Positions 36,828-45,351 of a stretch of 64,000 nt of DNA are shown one piece after another. The stretch comes from Candidatus Gottesmanbacteria bacterium (lineage in GTDB: Bacteria > Patescibacteria > Microgenomatia > 2-02-FULL-39-11), in the NCBI GenBank assembly GCA_016186795.1, contig JACPKY010000002.1, forward strand, positions 445,814 to 509,813. The letters are read 5' to 3'. The translations under genes and the position numbers were made by a program. How positions within the stretch are numbered: the first letter of the stretch is position 1; the number at the start of each line of letters is the position of its first letter. The notes under the pieces are model-generated. The model saw only the letters and a program-made list of their open reading frames with translations. It made no database searches and was not told the origin of the DNA.

Positions 36828-37856
36828 TTAGATATGAGAAAAAAGATTCTTATTATCCTGTATCCAGTTGTAAAGCATTGCAACTCCTTTTTGCACTGAA
36901 ATCTGAGGCGACCATCCAAGCATCTTTTCCACCTTACTGATATTACTGACATATACCTTCTGATCTCCTGGACGCCAATCGGCCCATTTAACTTCAATTG
37001 ATCTATCAAATAATTTTTCAAGAAGAGGACCGAACTCTGTCCAGACCGCAAGAGTGTTCTTGTATCCTCCCCCAACATTTACTATCTCGCCTTTCACTTT
37101 CTCGATGTTGTCAACTGCTAATTCAAATAAACGGACAAGATCGTCAATGTAAAGAACATCTCGTACTTGTTTCCCATCACCGTAGACGGTAATTTGCTTA
37201 CCCATTGTGAGAGCAATAATAAACCATGCAATCCAACCTTGATCTTCGACACCAAATTGTCTCGGCCCATAAATGCATGATTGACGAAAAACAACTGTCG
37301 GTATATTGTATATCCGAAAATAATCTCGCATGTACTGATCAGCTGCACCTTTTGAACACCCATAGGGAGAATGAAAATCAAGACACATTGTTTCTGAAAT
37401 ACCTTGGGGGTAGTCACGGTATTGATACCGCGTTTTCGTTTCTTGAATACGAATATCCTCCATCCCTCCGTAGACTTTGTTGGTTGAGGCAAAAATTATA
37501 ATCGGTTTCTTGGATAGAAGTCTTACCTCTTCTAATAGGTTAAATGTACCTCGGGCATTAATTTCAAAATCTGTTTCGGGATCTGTTACTGACGTTGTAA
37601 CAGCCACTTGGGCTGCGAGATGAAAAATAATATCTTTTCCTTTCACAGCTTTTGATACGTCATTTTTATCCCGAATATCGGCCTCAATCACATTTATCTT
37701 TGGATCGCTTTCCTTCAACCAGGCGAGATTTGCCCTCGTTCCTAAACGCTTGAAATTATCAAAAATTGTTACTTCGGCACCTTTTTTTAAGAAGTAGTAG
37801 GTAAGATTGGACCCGATAAAACCTGCTCCTCCTGTGATCAATATGCTTTTCTTCAT
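36828..37856 (-). CDS. CDP-paratose 2-epimerase-like SDR
   Basis: This 342-residue extended SDR starts MKKSILITGGAGFIGSNLTY. Its middle part carries TNKVYGG, LDFHSPYGCSKGAADQYM, FRQSCIYGPRQFGVEDQGW and GDGKQVRDVLYIDDL, the signature blocks of the CDP-paratose/CDP-tyvelose 2-epimerase (RfbE) group. The catalytic pair is Y-x3-K in YGCSK. No CDP-glucose 4,6-dehydratase or paratose synthase is encoded here, so the real substrate may be another nucleotide sugar. The ATG at 37856 gives an ATGA overlap with the upstream GT2 gene; the frame to 37877 is not needed. Confidence 0.75.
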   Translation of the reverse strand: MKKSILITGGAGFIGSNLTYYFLKKGAEVTIFDNFKRLGTRANLAWLKESDPKINVIEADIRDKNDVSKAVKGKDIIFHLAAQVAVTTSVTDPETDFEINARGTFNLLEEVRLLSKKPIIIFASTNKVYGGMEDIRIQETKTRYQYRDYPQGISETMCLDFHSPYGCSKGAADQYMRDYFRIYNIPTVVFRQSCIYGPRQFGVEDQGWIAWFIIALTMGKQITVYGDGKQVRDVLYIDDLVRLFELAVDNIEKVKGEIVNVGGGYKNTLAVWTEFGPLLEKLFDRSIEVKWADWRPGDQKVYVSNISKVEKMLGWSPQISVQKGVAMLYNWIQDNKNLFSHI

Positions 37857-38593
37857 GTAGACGTTTTCAACTCCCATGGGCGGGAAAAAAATAATCTAGC
37901 AAGGCCTAAAAGATCGCCCGTTACGGTTCGCAGCACCCGCACTGTCGAACCAGGATTATCTACCCAGTGGACAGGTTCTTCATATATTTTATACCCTAAT
38001 TTCTCACTAACTATAAGAAGTTCACTATCAAAAAACCACGCATCATCTTTGATATATGGAAGAAGATTCTTCACAGCCTTTTTTGTAATCCCTTTAAAAC
38101 CACATTGAGCATCAGAAAAATGTGTTTGAAAAAATAATTTTATCAAAATATTATACCCTCGAGAAAGAATTTCCCTTTTTAATGGTCTATTTGCTACTTT
38201 GGCTTTTTTCGATAACCGCGAGCCGATAGCAATATCGTATCCTGATTCTAAAGCCCGAATAAGCCCATGGAGGTTGTGAAGATCTGTTGATAAATCAACA
38301 TCCATATAGAGAAGAATTTTTCCCTTACTTTCTTTCCATGCTTTTTTGACTGCTCTCCCTCTCCCCTTCTCATTTAAATGGATATAAGAAACATTTGGCA
38401 AATCTTTTGTGAGTTTTTTGGCAATTGAGAGACTATTATCGGTTGAAGCATTGTCTGCGATTGTTATCCGCCAGGCAAATTGTGGATGGAGGTTTTTTGA
38501 CAGATATGTGTGAAGTTTTTTTATATTTGCAGCTAATTCCAATTCCTCATTGTAGATAGGAATCACTACATCTATAGATGTCTTTGTAGCCAT
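37853..38593 (-). CDS. DPM1/ALG5-like GT2 (polyprenyl-phosphate glycosyltransferase)
   Basis: A 246-residue GT2 enzyme with VVIPIYNEELELAANIKKL, IADNASTDNS, and the metal site LLYMDVDLSTDLHNL. It continues with IGSRLSKKAKV and DAQCGFKGITKKAV, which point to the dolichyl-phosphate glucosyl/mannosyltransferase group. DAWFFDSELLIVSEKLGY is the usual acceptor-side block. It would charge polyprenyl phosphate with a hexose. The ATG at 38593 overlaps the PTPS-related gene by 22 bases; the alternative at 38611 would overlap by 40. Confidence 0.85.
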   Translation of the reverse strand: MATKTSIDVVIPIYNEELELAANIKKLHTYLSKNLHPQFAWRITIADNASTDNSLSIAKKLTKDLPNVSYIHLNEKGRGRAVKKAWKESKGKILLYMDVDLSTDLHNLHGLIRALESGYDIAIGSRLSKKAKVANRPLKREILSRGYNILIKLFFQTHFSDAQCGFKGITKKAVKNLLPYIKDDAWFFDSELLIVSEKLGYKIYEEPVHWVDNPGSTVRVLRTVTGDLLGLARLFFSRPWELKTST

Positions 38594-40293
38594 ACCCAAA
38601 CGCGTTTCCAAAACAATGTTACATATAGTAGCAAAAACACAGTGAAAATGGAAATGGCATTCCCAACTGTTTGAATCGGAGTACTCACTAGCTTTACCTT
38701 CACAACGGTCTGCCCTCTCGATATATCAAAAGCAACTCTCCCTGAGGAATTTTGAGTTCTGACGATTTCTTCTCCAACGTAAACCATCCATCCGGGGAAA
38801 TATGCAATATTTGTTACAATTTTTTGTGGAGTAAGAGTATCCATCTGAAACGTTTTTTCGGTTGGAGTATTCATCATAATGGTACCTACACCTTTTGGTG
38901 AAGAGATAAGATTGAATGATTCAGAGATAAAACCATCTGGTCGTATGAATTCTTTTGGCATATATTCATCAGATATTTTTGAGTAGGTATTTCGTAGCAT
39001 AAATGGATCTTTGTACTGGTTAGAAGTTACGGTAACTATAGTTTTCGGACGAAAATACTTTCCGTTGACACCAATAATCAGACTACACGCGAGAATCAAA
39101 AATACGTAATCTACCCTTGTCTTCCTGGATAAAAATATCAAGGAAGAAAAAACGGAAAGAGCAAAAAGTGTAAAAACAAGAAACCTCCAAGGGTATTGTA
39201 TGAAGGGAAAAAACGGCACCGTCTCATACATGGGGAGGGAAATATCAAGCATACTGTATATAGATGCAAGGAATAGACCACACATAATAATATAGAAGAT
39301 TGTCTGTCGGATAGATAATTGAATCCTTCGTTTATTTACAAGAAATAAGGTAAAAGAAAGAAGGCCAAAAAAAAGATGGACCTTCCCTATTTTAAATGAC
39401 ATTCCATCAGAATATCCCATCGCTGATCCACCATACCCCCACGGACTGTCCCACAGCTGGGAGAGGAAAACGAAATGTTGGCGAAAGTTAGATCCACCTT
39501 GGATCAACTCCTCTACTTTGGTAAGGTGCTTTTCCGCAAAGGCGGGAAGCACAAAAAATGCTGACAGCCCAAACGCAAGAAGTACTATTGTAAAAATAGG
39601 AATACAATAAAAAAGTTTACGCCGAAAGATTCCGTACAGCAAAACCGCGAGTATAAAAATACTTGTGAAAAGAAGTGTAATAAATCCTATAACATTATGG
39701 GAAAGAAGTACCGCCGAAAGACCAAGACTCCCAATAAGTACTCCCTGCTGCAATCGTTGCCCTCCTTCATCTTCACGAAATAACTGCCTATAGGAAAGTA
39801 CAACTCCCCAAACAAAAAGTGGAAGAAATGCGTATGCGTACAGTTCTCCTATTGCGCCGCGAACATACACCTGAACTGCATGGTACGGTCCGTAAAGATA
39901 GAGCATTGAGGAAAGAAATCCACCGAGCTCTGATCCTGATATCTCTCTTGCCAATAAATACATAAATACTGCTGCAAGAACTACACCAATTGCGATCATG
40001 AGTTTTGTTGCGACCAACAAATCGATCCCTAGAAAGGTAAATGCAGCACCGATATAGTATGGAAGTGGTGCATAGAAATTAAAAAGTGGATAACCCATGC
40101 CATATCCAAGATCAGCAACCCACCGAACGGGAAACTGACCAAATGAAAGAGATTTCGCCATTTCATAGATTCGCGCCGGTTGTGTATCATCGTGCATGGG
40201 AAAAAAGCCAGGAGAAAAAAGTTCCCTAACTGATAGGCTTGATAGTAGAAGGAGTACGAAAAAAATTAGACGTATTCTTTTAATGTTTCTCAT
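38572..40293 (-). CDS. PTPS-related polytopic membrane protein
   Basis: This 573-residue protein has about ten helices with loop 1 FFPMHDDTQPARIYEMAKSL, then FPVRWVADLGYGMGYPLFNF and APLPYYIGA. It also has LYGPYHAVQVYVRGAIGEL and the extracellular beta block IAYFPGWMVYVGEE, ending in a last helix. The motif order is the same as in the adjacent gene at 40280-41908, and the two are probably a tandem duplication. GT-C-like fold and context suggest a role in glycan transfer or lipid carrier handling; the reaction is unknown. The ATG at 40293 overlaps the neighbour by 14 bases, and the frame to 40344 is rejected. Confidence 0.7.
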   Translation of the reverse strand: MRNIKRIRLIFFVLLLLSSLSVRELFSPGFFPMHDDTQPARIYEMAKSLSFGQFPVRWVADLGYGMGYPLFNFYAPLPYYIGAAFTFLGIDLLVATKLMIAIGVVLAAVFMYLLAREISGSELGGFLSSMLYLYGPYHAVQVYVRGAIGELYAYAFLPLFVWGVVLSYRQLFREDEGGQRLQQGVLIGSLGLSAVLLSHNVIGFITLLFTSIFILAVLLYGIFRRKLFYCIPIFTIVLLAFGLSAFFVLPAFAEKHLTKVEELIQGGSNFRQHFVFLSQLWDSPWGYGGSAMGYSDGMSFKIGKVHLFFGLLSFTLFLVNKRRIQLSIRQTIFYIIMCGLFLASIYSMLDISLPMYETVPFFPFIQYPWRFLVFTLFALSVFSSLIFLSRKTRVDYVFLILACSLIIGVNGKYFRPKTIVTVTSNQYKDPFMLRNTYSKISDEYMPKEFIRPDGFISESFNLISSPKGVGTIMMNTPTEKTFQMDTLTPQKIVTNIAYFPGWMVYVGEEIVRTQNSSGRVAFDISRGQTVVKVKLVSTPIQTVGNAISIFTVFLLLYVTLFWKRVWVWLQRHL

Positions 40294-41908
40294 GATTTTT
40301 TTTGATGAAAAAAATCGAAACCGCCATAAAAAAAATAACTCCAAGTCCTACAAGAGATATGAAATTTGAGACCATACGTATGAATGTATTTCCCAATACT
40401 CCATCCACTTTCGTAATTCCTGCTGGGATCGTAAGCCTCATCAGTCCATCCCCATTACCAAGGGTGGGCAAAACAGGTACCCCGTTTAGAGTAAATTCCC
40501 ACCCGGGGAAATAAATAATATTTACTTTAATAACTGATTGTTCTTGGCTTTCCACCAGGAATGATATCTGTTTTGAATTGAAGAAGGTATTAGAAAGAGT
40601 TGCAAATCCGGTTTCTACTTCGACCTTTTCGTCATAACGCTTTTCTGGTTTTTGCCTAACCCATATAGGCATAAGCTCATCGGCTGATGTGGTGGTAGCA
40701 TCATTTGTTTGATAATAAGAATCTTCTCGATTGATTCGATTCTGTACTGAAACATAAGGAAGTGTCATAAAAATAGCAAGAACAATAAGAAACGTCCCAA
40801 GAATTTTCGTGAACGTCCGGATTGGAAGGAAAATAGTAAGAAACGATATCATAAACGTGAGTGGCGTTAAAAACCTCCAGGGAAAGTCAACCCAAGAAAG
40901 GGGAGGGTACTTCCAAAGAAAATAGGAAAATGAGTTGGAAAAAAATATCATGACCGCAATTGAAAATAAGCCGTACAAGACAAAAATCCGATATTTCTTC
41001 ACTTTGGTCCAAGATGTGAAGAAAAGACTAATAAATAAGAGAGAGACTGCTACCAGGTGTGCCAATCCAAGTTGAAATGATGGTATCCCGTTATAACCCC
41101 GGGCAGAATTAAGAAAATCGGCAAACGCAACAAAGTGACGAGCAGTATCAGCAATCGGAATTTGGGAAAGAAGGACAAATTTCTTTTCAAAAAGAACAGG
41201 CAAAATAAAAAACGCCGATACACTTACTCCCAAAAAAATAAGTGGAAGGAAGTACTTCAATGTATACATCATTTTGTTCTTTCGGAGTGAAAGTGTAACC
41301 ACATACAAAAAACCTATCCAAAAAGGAAACACAAGAAGTGCCGAAACATTATGAGTTAGGATTAGTGATCCAAGAAGGAGTGCTCCAAGAATAAACGTCT
41401 TACGATCAGGTCTTTCTATATATCGATAAGAAACATAAAATAACCACGGGAATATGGCAAAACTAAGAGATTCTCCGAGTGAACCACGTACATAAAGATC
41501 TGTAAGGCGAAACGGTGATGCAATATAAAAAAGTGTACCAAGAAGTCCACCAAATGAACTAGATATTTTTCTCCCAAGAAAGTACATCCCTACTCCTGAT
41601 AAAAAGACTGACGCGACAAAAAGTATTTTTATGGTAGTCGTAAGGCCAATATTGGAAAGAGAAATGAGTGCGCCGAGGTAAAATGGAAGTGGGTAGGTGA
41701 ATTGAAACAAGGGATATCCGTACCCGTGATTTAGATAATCTGACCAGCGAGCTGGAATCTGGAAATCACGGAGTTCCCGTTGCATTTCCGCAAGACGAAT
41801 AATTGCCCATTCCCCGTCATGGGTTTCAAAAAAACCTGCCTGGAAAAATGGGAAGGTATAGACAAACCCTATAAAAAGAAGGATGACGATGGGAATAATC
41901 CGTCTCAT
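40280..41908 (-). CDS. PTPS-related polytopic membrane protein
   Basis: A 542-residue relative of the preceding entry. It shows FFETHDGEWAIIRLAEMQREL in loop 1, PARWSDYLNHGYGYPLFQFT, PLPFYLGALISL, and ASPFRLTDLYVRGSLGESLSFA. The C-terminal extracellular block has IIYFPGWEFTLNGVPVL and a final helix with a basic tail. It fits the usual length of the group. The start overlaps the upstream GT-C gene by 4 bases. Functions of this group are not established; membrane topology, a conserved acidic residue in loop 1 and genomic company suggest a GT-C-type enzyme. Confidence 0.72.
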   Translation of the reverse strand: MRRIIPIVILLFIGFVYTFPFFQAGFFETHDGEWAIIRLAEMQRELRDFQIPARWSDYLNHGYGYPLFQFTYPLPFYLGALISLSNIGLTTTIKILFVASVFLSGVGMYFLGRKISSSFGGLLGTLFYIASPFRLTDLYVRGSLGESLSFAIFPWLFYVSYRYIERPDRKTFILGALLLGSLILTHNVSALLVFPFWIGFLYVVTLSLRKNKMMYTLKYFLPLIFLGVSVSAFFILPVLFEKKFVLLSQIPIADTARHFVAFADFLNSARGYNGIPSFQLGLAHLVAVSLLFISLFFTSWTKVKKYRIFVLYGLFSIAVMIFFSNSFSYFLWKYPPLSWVDFPWRFLTPLTFMISFLTIFLPIRTFTKILGTFLIVLAIFMTLPYVSVQNRINREDSYYQTNDATTTSADELMPIWVRQKPEKRYDEKVEVETGFATLSNTFFNSKQISFLVESQEQSVIKVNIIYFPGWEFTLNGVPVLPTLGNGDGLMRLTIPAGITKVDGVLGNTFIRMVSNFISLVGLGVIFFMAVSIFFIKKNHEKH

Positions 41909-43383
41909 TGAGCTATTCCAACAACTTGGTAAAAAAGAAGATACGTATCTCCCCCTCCCCGACGGTATTTTGCCAGAAGTTTAAGTGGCCAACTTTCTGG
42001 TATTTTCTGCTTTTCTTTAAAAACTAAATATGTTGGATAACTTTGTGCTTTTAGAAGAAGTTCAGCCGGCACTTCTGAAACCGGCCAATACCCATAGATT
42101 TCAATATTTGGGTTTGATTTTAGATAGATTTCAAATACAGCCGGAAATAATCCAAAAGTACCTTCCGTTCCGATTACAACTTTACCGTATTTCGATTGTT
42201 GATCAAGAAATGAAACAACTTCCCTTACACCATAACCGGATGGCCAATCATCCATAAGCTGATTTCGATCGTTTTTCGGAATATCTGCCTTCACAGGGTC
42301 AGTAATAAGAAGAAAGCTGTCAATGAGAGGATAGACAATAATAAGTGAGAAAAAAAGAATCCGAACTATTTTTTTCTTTTTCAATATCTCAAGTATGGAA
42401 AAGAATTCATTTGCTCCAATAATAAGAAGTGGATACGACATGAAAAGTAAAAATCTAGGGAATATAACTTTCCCAAATGCAGCAAGGAAAACAAATGGTA
42501 TAAAAAACCAGAAAAAGAGATAGAGTAAAGCTTTATCCCGCTTATAGAAACCAATAACAATACCTAAAAAGATAAGAATACTTATAGGAATTGTTAGGTA
42601 ACCGAAAATCCACGGAATAAGACCGTGGAGATTTGAAACAAAAAGAGAGAAGGGATTTTGCAAAAACTCACTAATGGTCAAAACAAACGAATAGTTCTTT
42701 TGCCGAATGAGATAAAACCATGGGGAAAGTCTTAACAGATTATACATAAGTTGAACAATCAGAATTGAAATAAGAGAAAGACCAATAAATTTGAGAATTC
42801 CTTTCCCTCTATTTGATGTATGCTTAGGAAAAAGAAGATAGGCTAACGGGAGATTAAAAATGAAAAAAAATGCAGATGATTTTGTTAGTGCTCCAAAACC
42901 TGAAACTATCCCCAGAAGGAGTGCAACATCAAGCCGTAACTTTTTGGCAAGAAAGATAGATAAGAAAATACTCCATATCCCAAACATTCCAAGCAAACTA
43001 TCCATGAGTGCCAGACGATCATAGACAAGGGTAAAAGGAGAAAGAAGATAAAAAAGGGCAGACAGTATCCCAACGGTTCTTCCAAAAAGTACTTTTCCTA
43101 CAAAATACATGCCAATACATGCAAAAGATGCGGCAATTACTGAAACCATCCGTCCCGAAACGAGAGGATCGGAGAAAATTGGCAGAAGTGGGTACATGAA
43201 CCAGGTAAGAAGTGGCTGCTTTCCATCTGTCAATGCAATAAACCGATGTGCTGGATCGGCAAGTCCAATCTGTGCCCACCGGATATAAATTGCTTCATCG
43301 GTAAATATTGGGATAGAGAGAAGATTTCCGATGCGGGTGAGAAATGTCAGCACAAAAAATCCGATTGCAATAGCGAAATCCAT
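41905..43383 (-). CDS. ArnT/PMT-like GT-C glycosyltransferase
   Basis: This 492-residue GT-C protein starts at the ATG at 43383. The longest frame (to 43641) would add 86 residues of non-membrane sequence overlapping the upstream gene, and is rejected. Loop 1 reads IFTDEAIYIRWAQIG, with the catalytic Asp-Glu, then LTDGKQPLLTWFMYPLLPIF, matching the PMT_2 family. Ten or more helices follow, then a soluble C-terminal part with GEREVVSFL-type residues (YGVREVVSFL). It would use a polyprenyl-linked sugar outside. A near-consensus extended -10 box lies just before the start codon. Confidence 0.82.
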   Translation of the reverse strand: MDFAIAIGFFVLTFLTRIGNLLSIPIFTDEAIYIRWAQIGLADPAHRFIALTDGKQPLLTWFMYPLLPIFSDPLVSGRMVSVIAASFACIGMYFVGKVLFGRTVGILSALFYLLSPFTLVYDRLALMDSLLGMFGIWSIFLSIFLAKKLRLDVALLLGIVSGFGALTKSSAFFFIFNLPLAYLLFPKHTSNRGKGILKFIGLSLISILIVQLMYNLLRLSPWFYLIRQKNYSFVLTISEFLQNPFSLFVSNLHGLIPWIFGYLTIPISILIFLGIVIGFYKRDKALLYLFFWFFIPFVFLAAFGKVIFPRFLLFMSYPLLIIGANEFFSILEILKKKKIVRILFFSLIIVYPLIDSFLLITDPVKADIPKNDRNQLMDDWPSGYGVREVVSFLDQQSKYGKVVIGTEGTFGLFPAVFEIYLKSNPNIEIYGYWPVSEVPAELLLKAQSYPTYLVFKEKQKIPESWPLKLLAKYRRGGGDTYLLFYQVVGIAQ

Positions 43384-43393
43384 GGTTCTTTGT

Positions 43394-43402
43394 ATTATAG
43401 CA
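43394..43402 (-). promoter_or_regulatory. Consensus extended -10 promoter for the GT-C gene at 43383
   Basis: The minus strand reads TGCTATAAT: a perfect TATAAT with the TGN extension, in the 20-base gap between two GT-C genes. It ends 10 bases before the ATG, so the leader would be about 4-5 bases long. The -35 region has no good match, which is usual for extended -10 promoters. Confidence 0.55.
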
Positions 43403-43403
43403 T

Positions 43404-44591
43404 TTATGCCTGTTTGATATGGTATTTCCGCAGGAAAGATTTGATGAGGTACATACTCATAAACACAAGAGGTACCCAAAATAATATATCTTGGATTCGG
43501 GCTGTTTGAAGTGAATAATCTCCGATCAGAAGATATGGAATATATCGCAAAAGTGAAGAGATACTTATAGTTGTAATAAATAGTATCGAATTTCGCGTTG
43601 GGAGAAGGGCAAGAATACCAATGAGCATGACAAAATACCATGGATACGGCTCCCTGATATATATCTCATACCCGATTCCGATACCAAGCATTATCAAAGC
43701 AAGATACATATAAGTTTTAAACGTCAAAGATTTACGCATTATCAAAGAAAGAAAAAGCGGTAGAGCAGGCAGGAATGTTATGAATTTCACACCAATTGAA
43801 AGAAGCATAAACCCAATCGCCAAAATTTTCCTCTCAACCACAAAGAATACATAGAGAGAACCGAGGAGAAAAAAGAGCATCAATGATTCATTATGAGGAC
43901 TCACCAACGTCTCAATAAGAATAAGCGGATTTAAGGCAAAGAGGATGAGTCCACGATATGCTTGTTTTGGTGATATTTTTTTCAAAATTTGATACGTCAA
44001 TAAACTATTTCCGAGGTACGCTAGTATAAATAGGAGTTTAAAAAACACAAATGTCAAAACAAATTTTCCACTCCCTATGAAAGAAAAAGGGAGCGTTACC
44101 ACTAACCATACCGGTCCGTATGGATAGGTTCTATGTGTCCAATGCATGAATCTTACCCAAAGATCATCAGGAAACTGAAGAGCTGTAAATTCATACGGAT
44201 TTAAAGAGTATTTTGTGACAATGCGAGCATCAAACATGTAATTAAAAAGGTCGTGGGAAAAAGCTGTATAGGCGAAAAAGAGAATACATGCAGATCCCAA
44301 AATTAGTAACTTTAGATCACTTGCAGAAACGTTTGAGCGTTTCTCTTTATATAAGATAAGAAAGTAACAGAAAAAAAGGGCAAAGAGAATGAATGCAAAA
44401 AGGCTTACTGATAAAAAACGATTGAAATACCCAACCCAGAGAAGAAACGATTGAAATGATTGGTACATTGGGTTAGCCCAGAGAGTTAAATTAAGATCCA
44501 CTTGGGTATAGGAGTAGAGAGAAAGGAATAGAAGAACGGCAAAATACAAAAGAGGAAAACCGAAGATCCATCTCAAGTTCTTCGAAGTCAT
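43404..44591 (-). CDS. GT-C membrane glycosyltransferase (GT87/MptB-like)
   Basis: This 395-residue polytopic protein starts at the ATG at 44591, which has a GAGAG ribosome-binding sequence about 5 bases upstream. The loop-1 region carries FSHDLFNYMFDARIVTKY, then SLNPYEF and YPYGPVWLVVTLPF. The D-x-x-x-Y pattern with NPY and YGP resembles polyprenol-phosphate-mannose-dependent mannosyltransferases of the GT87/MptA/B kind. A later LNPLILIETLVSPHNES segment fits too. It probably adds mannose or another hexose to an exported glycan. A strong promoter-like box follows the gene. Confidence 0.75.
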   Translation of the reverse strand: MTSKNLRWIFGFPLLYFAVLLFLSLYSYTQVDLNLTLWANPMYQSFQSFLLWVGYFNRFLSVSLFAFILFALFFCYFLILYKEKRSNVSASDLKLLILGSACILFFAYTAFSHDLFNYMFDARIVTKYSLNPYEFTALQFPDDLWVRFMHWTHRTYPYGPVWLVVTLPFSFIGSGKFVLTFVFFKLLFILAYLGNSLLTYQILKKISPKQAYRGLILFALNPLILIETLVSPHNESLMLFFLLGSLYVFFVVERKILAIGFMLLSIGVKFITFLPALPLFLSLIMRKSLTFKTYMYLALIMLGIGIGYEIYIREPYPWYFVMLIGILALLPTRNSILFITTISISSLLRYIPYLLIGDYSLQTARIQDILFWVPLVFMSMYLIKSFLRKYHIKQA

Positions 44592-44598
44592 ATTACTC

Positions 44599-45351
44599 TC
44601 AATACCGGCCAAAAAGACTATTGAAGCGTATTCGGAGTAAATCCCTTAAACCATCCCAAGAGTCTTTTAAAGGATTGACTCGTCTTGTTTCTTGATAATG
44701 CCATTCAACAGGAACTTCTGCGATTTTGTACCCAAGTTTTTTGGCAATGTACAGAAGCTCAACATCAAATCCTGCAGTAACAGTTGATCCATGAACAGAC
44801 GCGCGGGAGTGAAAAACTCGAAGTTTAGGAATTATTGTTTGAATAACCCCTTTTCGAAACATTTTAAATCCGCACTGAGTATCGCGAATTCCAAGATTTA
44901 ATATGATATTACGAAGAAGAATAAATCCCATTGCCATGGCATGTCTAAGGAATGGAGCTCCGCGCCTATACGTATCACGAGATCCTATGACAATATCATA
45001 TCCTTTTGCAAAAAAAGGCAATAACGTACTTAGTTGATGAATTGGTGTTGCTTGATCAAGGTCAGTAAAGAGAATATATGATCCAGATGCCTCAAGCATA
45101 CCAGCAAGAACTGTTGCTGCTTTGCCCTGATGTTTATTTGAAAGAAGTTTGAAGTGCTTATGATCGGAAAGGAACTCTTTTATGAGTTTCCGGCTCTCAT
45201 CGAAACTTCCATCATCAACAATCAACACTTCGTAGCGAAATGATTCTTTCTCAAGGAAATGCGCAACCGTTTCTAGCGCTCCAAGACGGATATTGCGCTC
45301 CTCATTGAAACAAGGGATAACAACTGATATGTAAATACTATTTGTTGTCAT
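44599..45351 (-). CDS. ALG5/DPM1-like GT2 (polyprenyl-phosphate hexosyltransferase)
   Basis: This 250-residue GT2 enzyme begins SVVIPCFNEERNIRLGALET and includes VDDGSFDES, the metal site YILFTDLDQATPIHQL, IGSRDTYRRGAP and DTQCGFKMFRKGV. This is the dolichyl-phosphate beta-glucosyltransferase pattern, in which a hexose is attached to polyprenyl phosphate at the cytosolic face. The ATG at 45351, with a GAGGA sequence just upstream, is chosen over a GTG at 45360. It overlaps the GT-C gene upstream by 14 bases and is followed by another GT-C gene, so donor synthesis and use are encoded side by side. Confidence 0.87.
   Translation of the reverse strand: MTTNSIYISVVIPCFNEERNIRLGALETVAHFLEKESFRYEVLIVDDGSFDESRKLIKEFLSDHKHFKLLSNKHQGKAATVLAGMLEASGSYILFTDLDQATPIHQLSTLLPFFAKGYDIVIGSRDTYRRGAPFLRHAMAMGFILLRNIILNLGIRDTQCGFKMFRKGVIQTIIPKLRVFHSRASVHGSTVTAGFDVELLYIAKKLGYKIAEVPVEWHYQETRRVNPLKDSWDGLRDLLRIRFNSLFGRY

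Noticed and set aside
43384..43641. 86-residue N-terminal extension of the GT-C gene at 41905
   Set aside because: It overlaps the upstream GT-C gene almost completely, is not hydrophobic in the expected way, and is separated from the real start by a promoter-like box.
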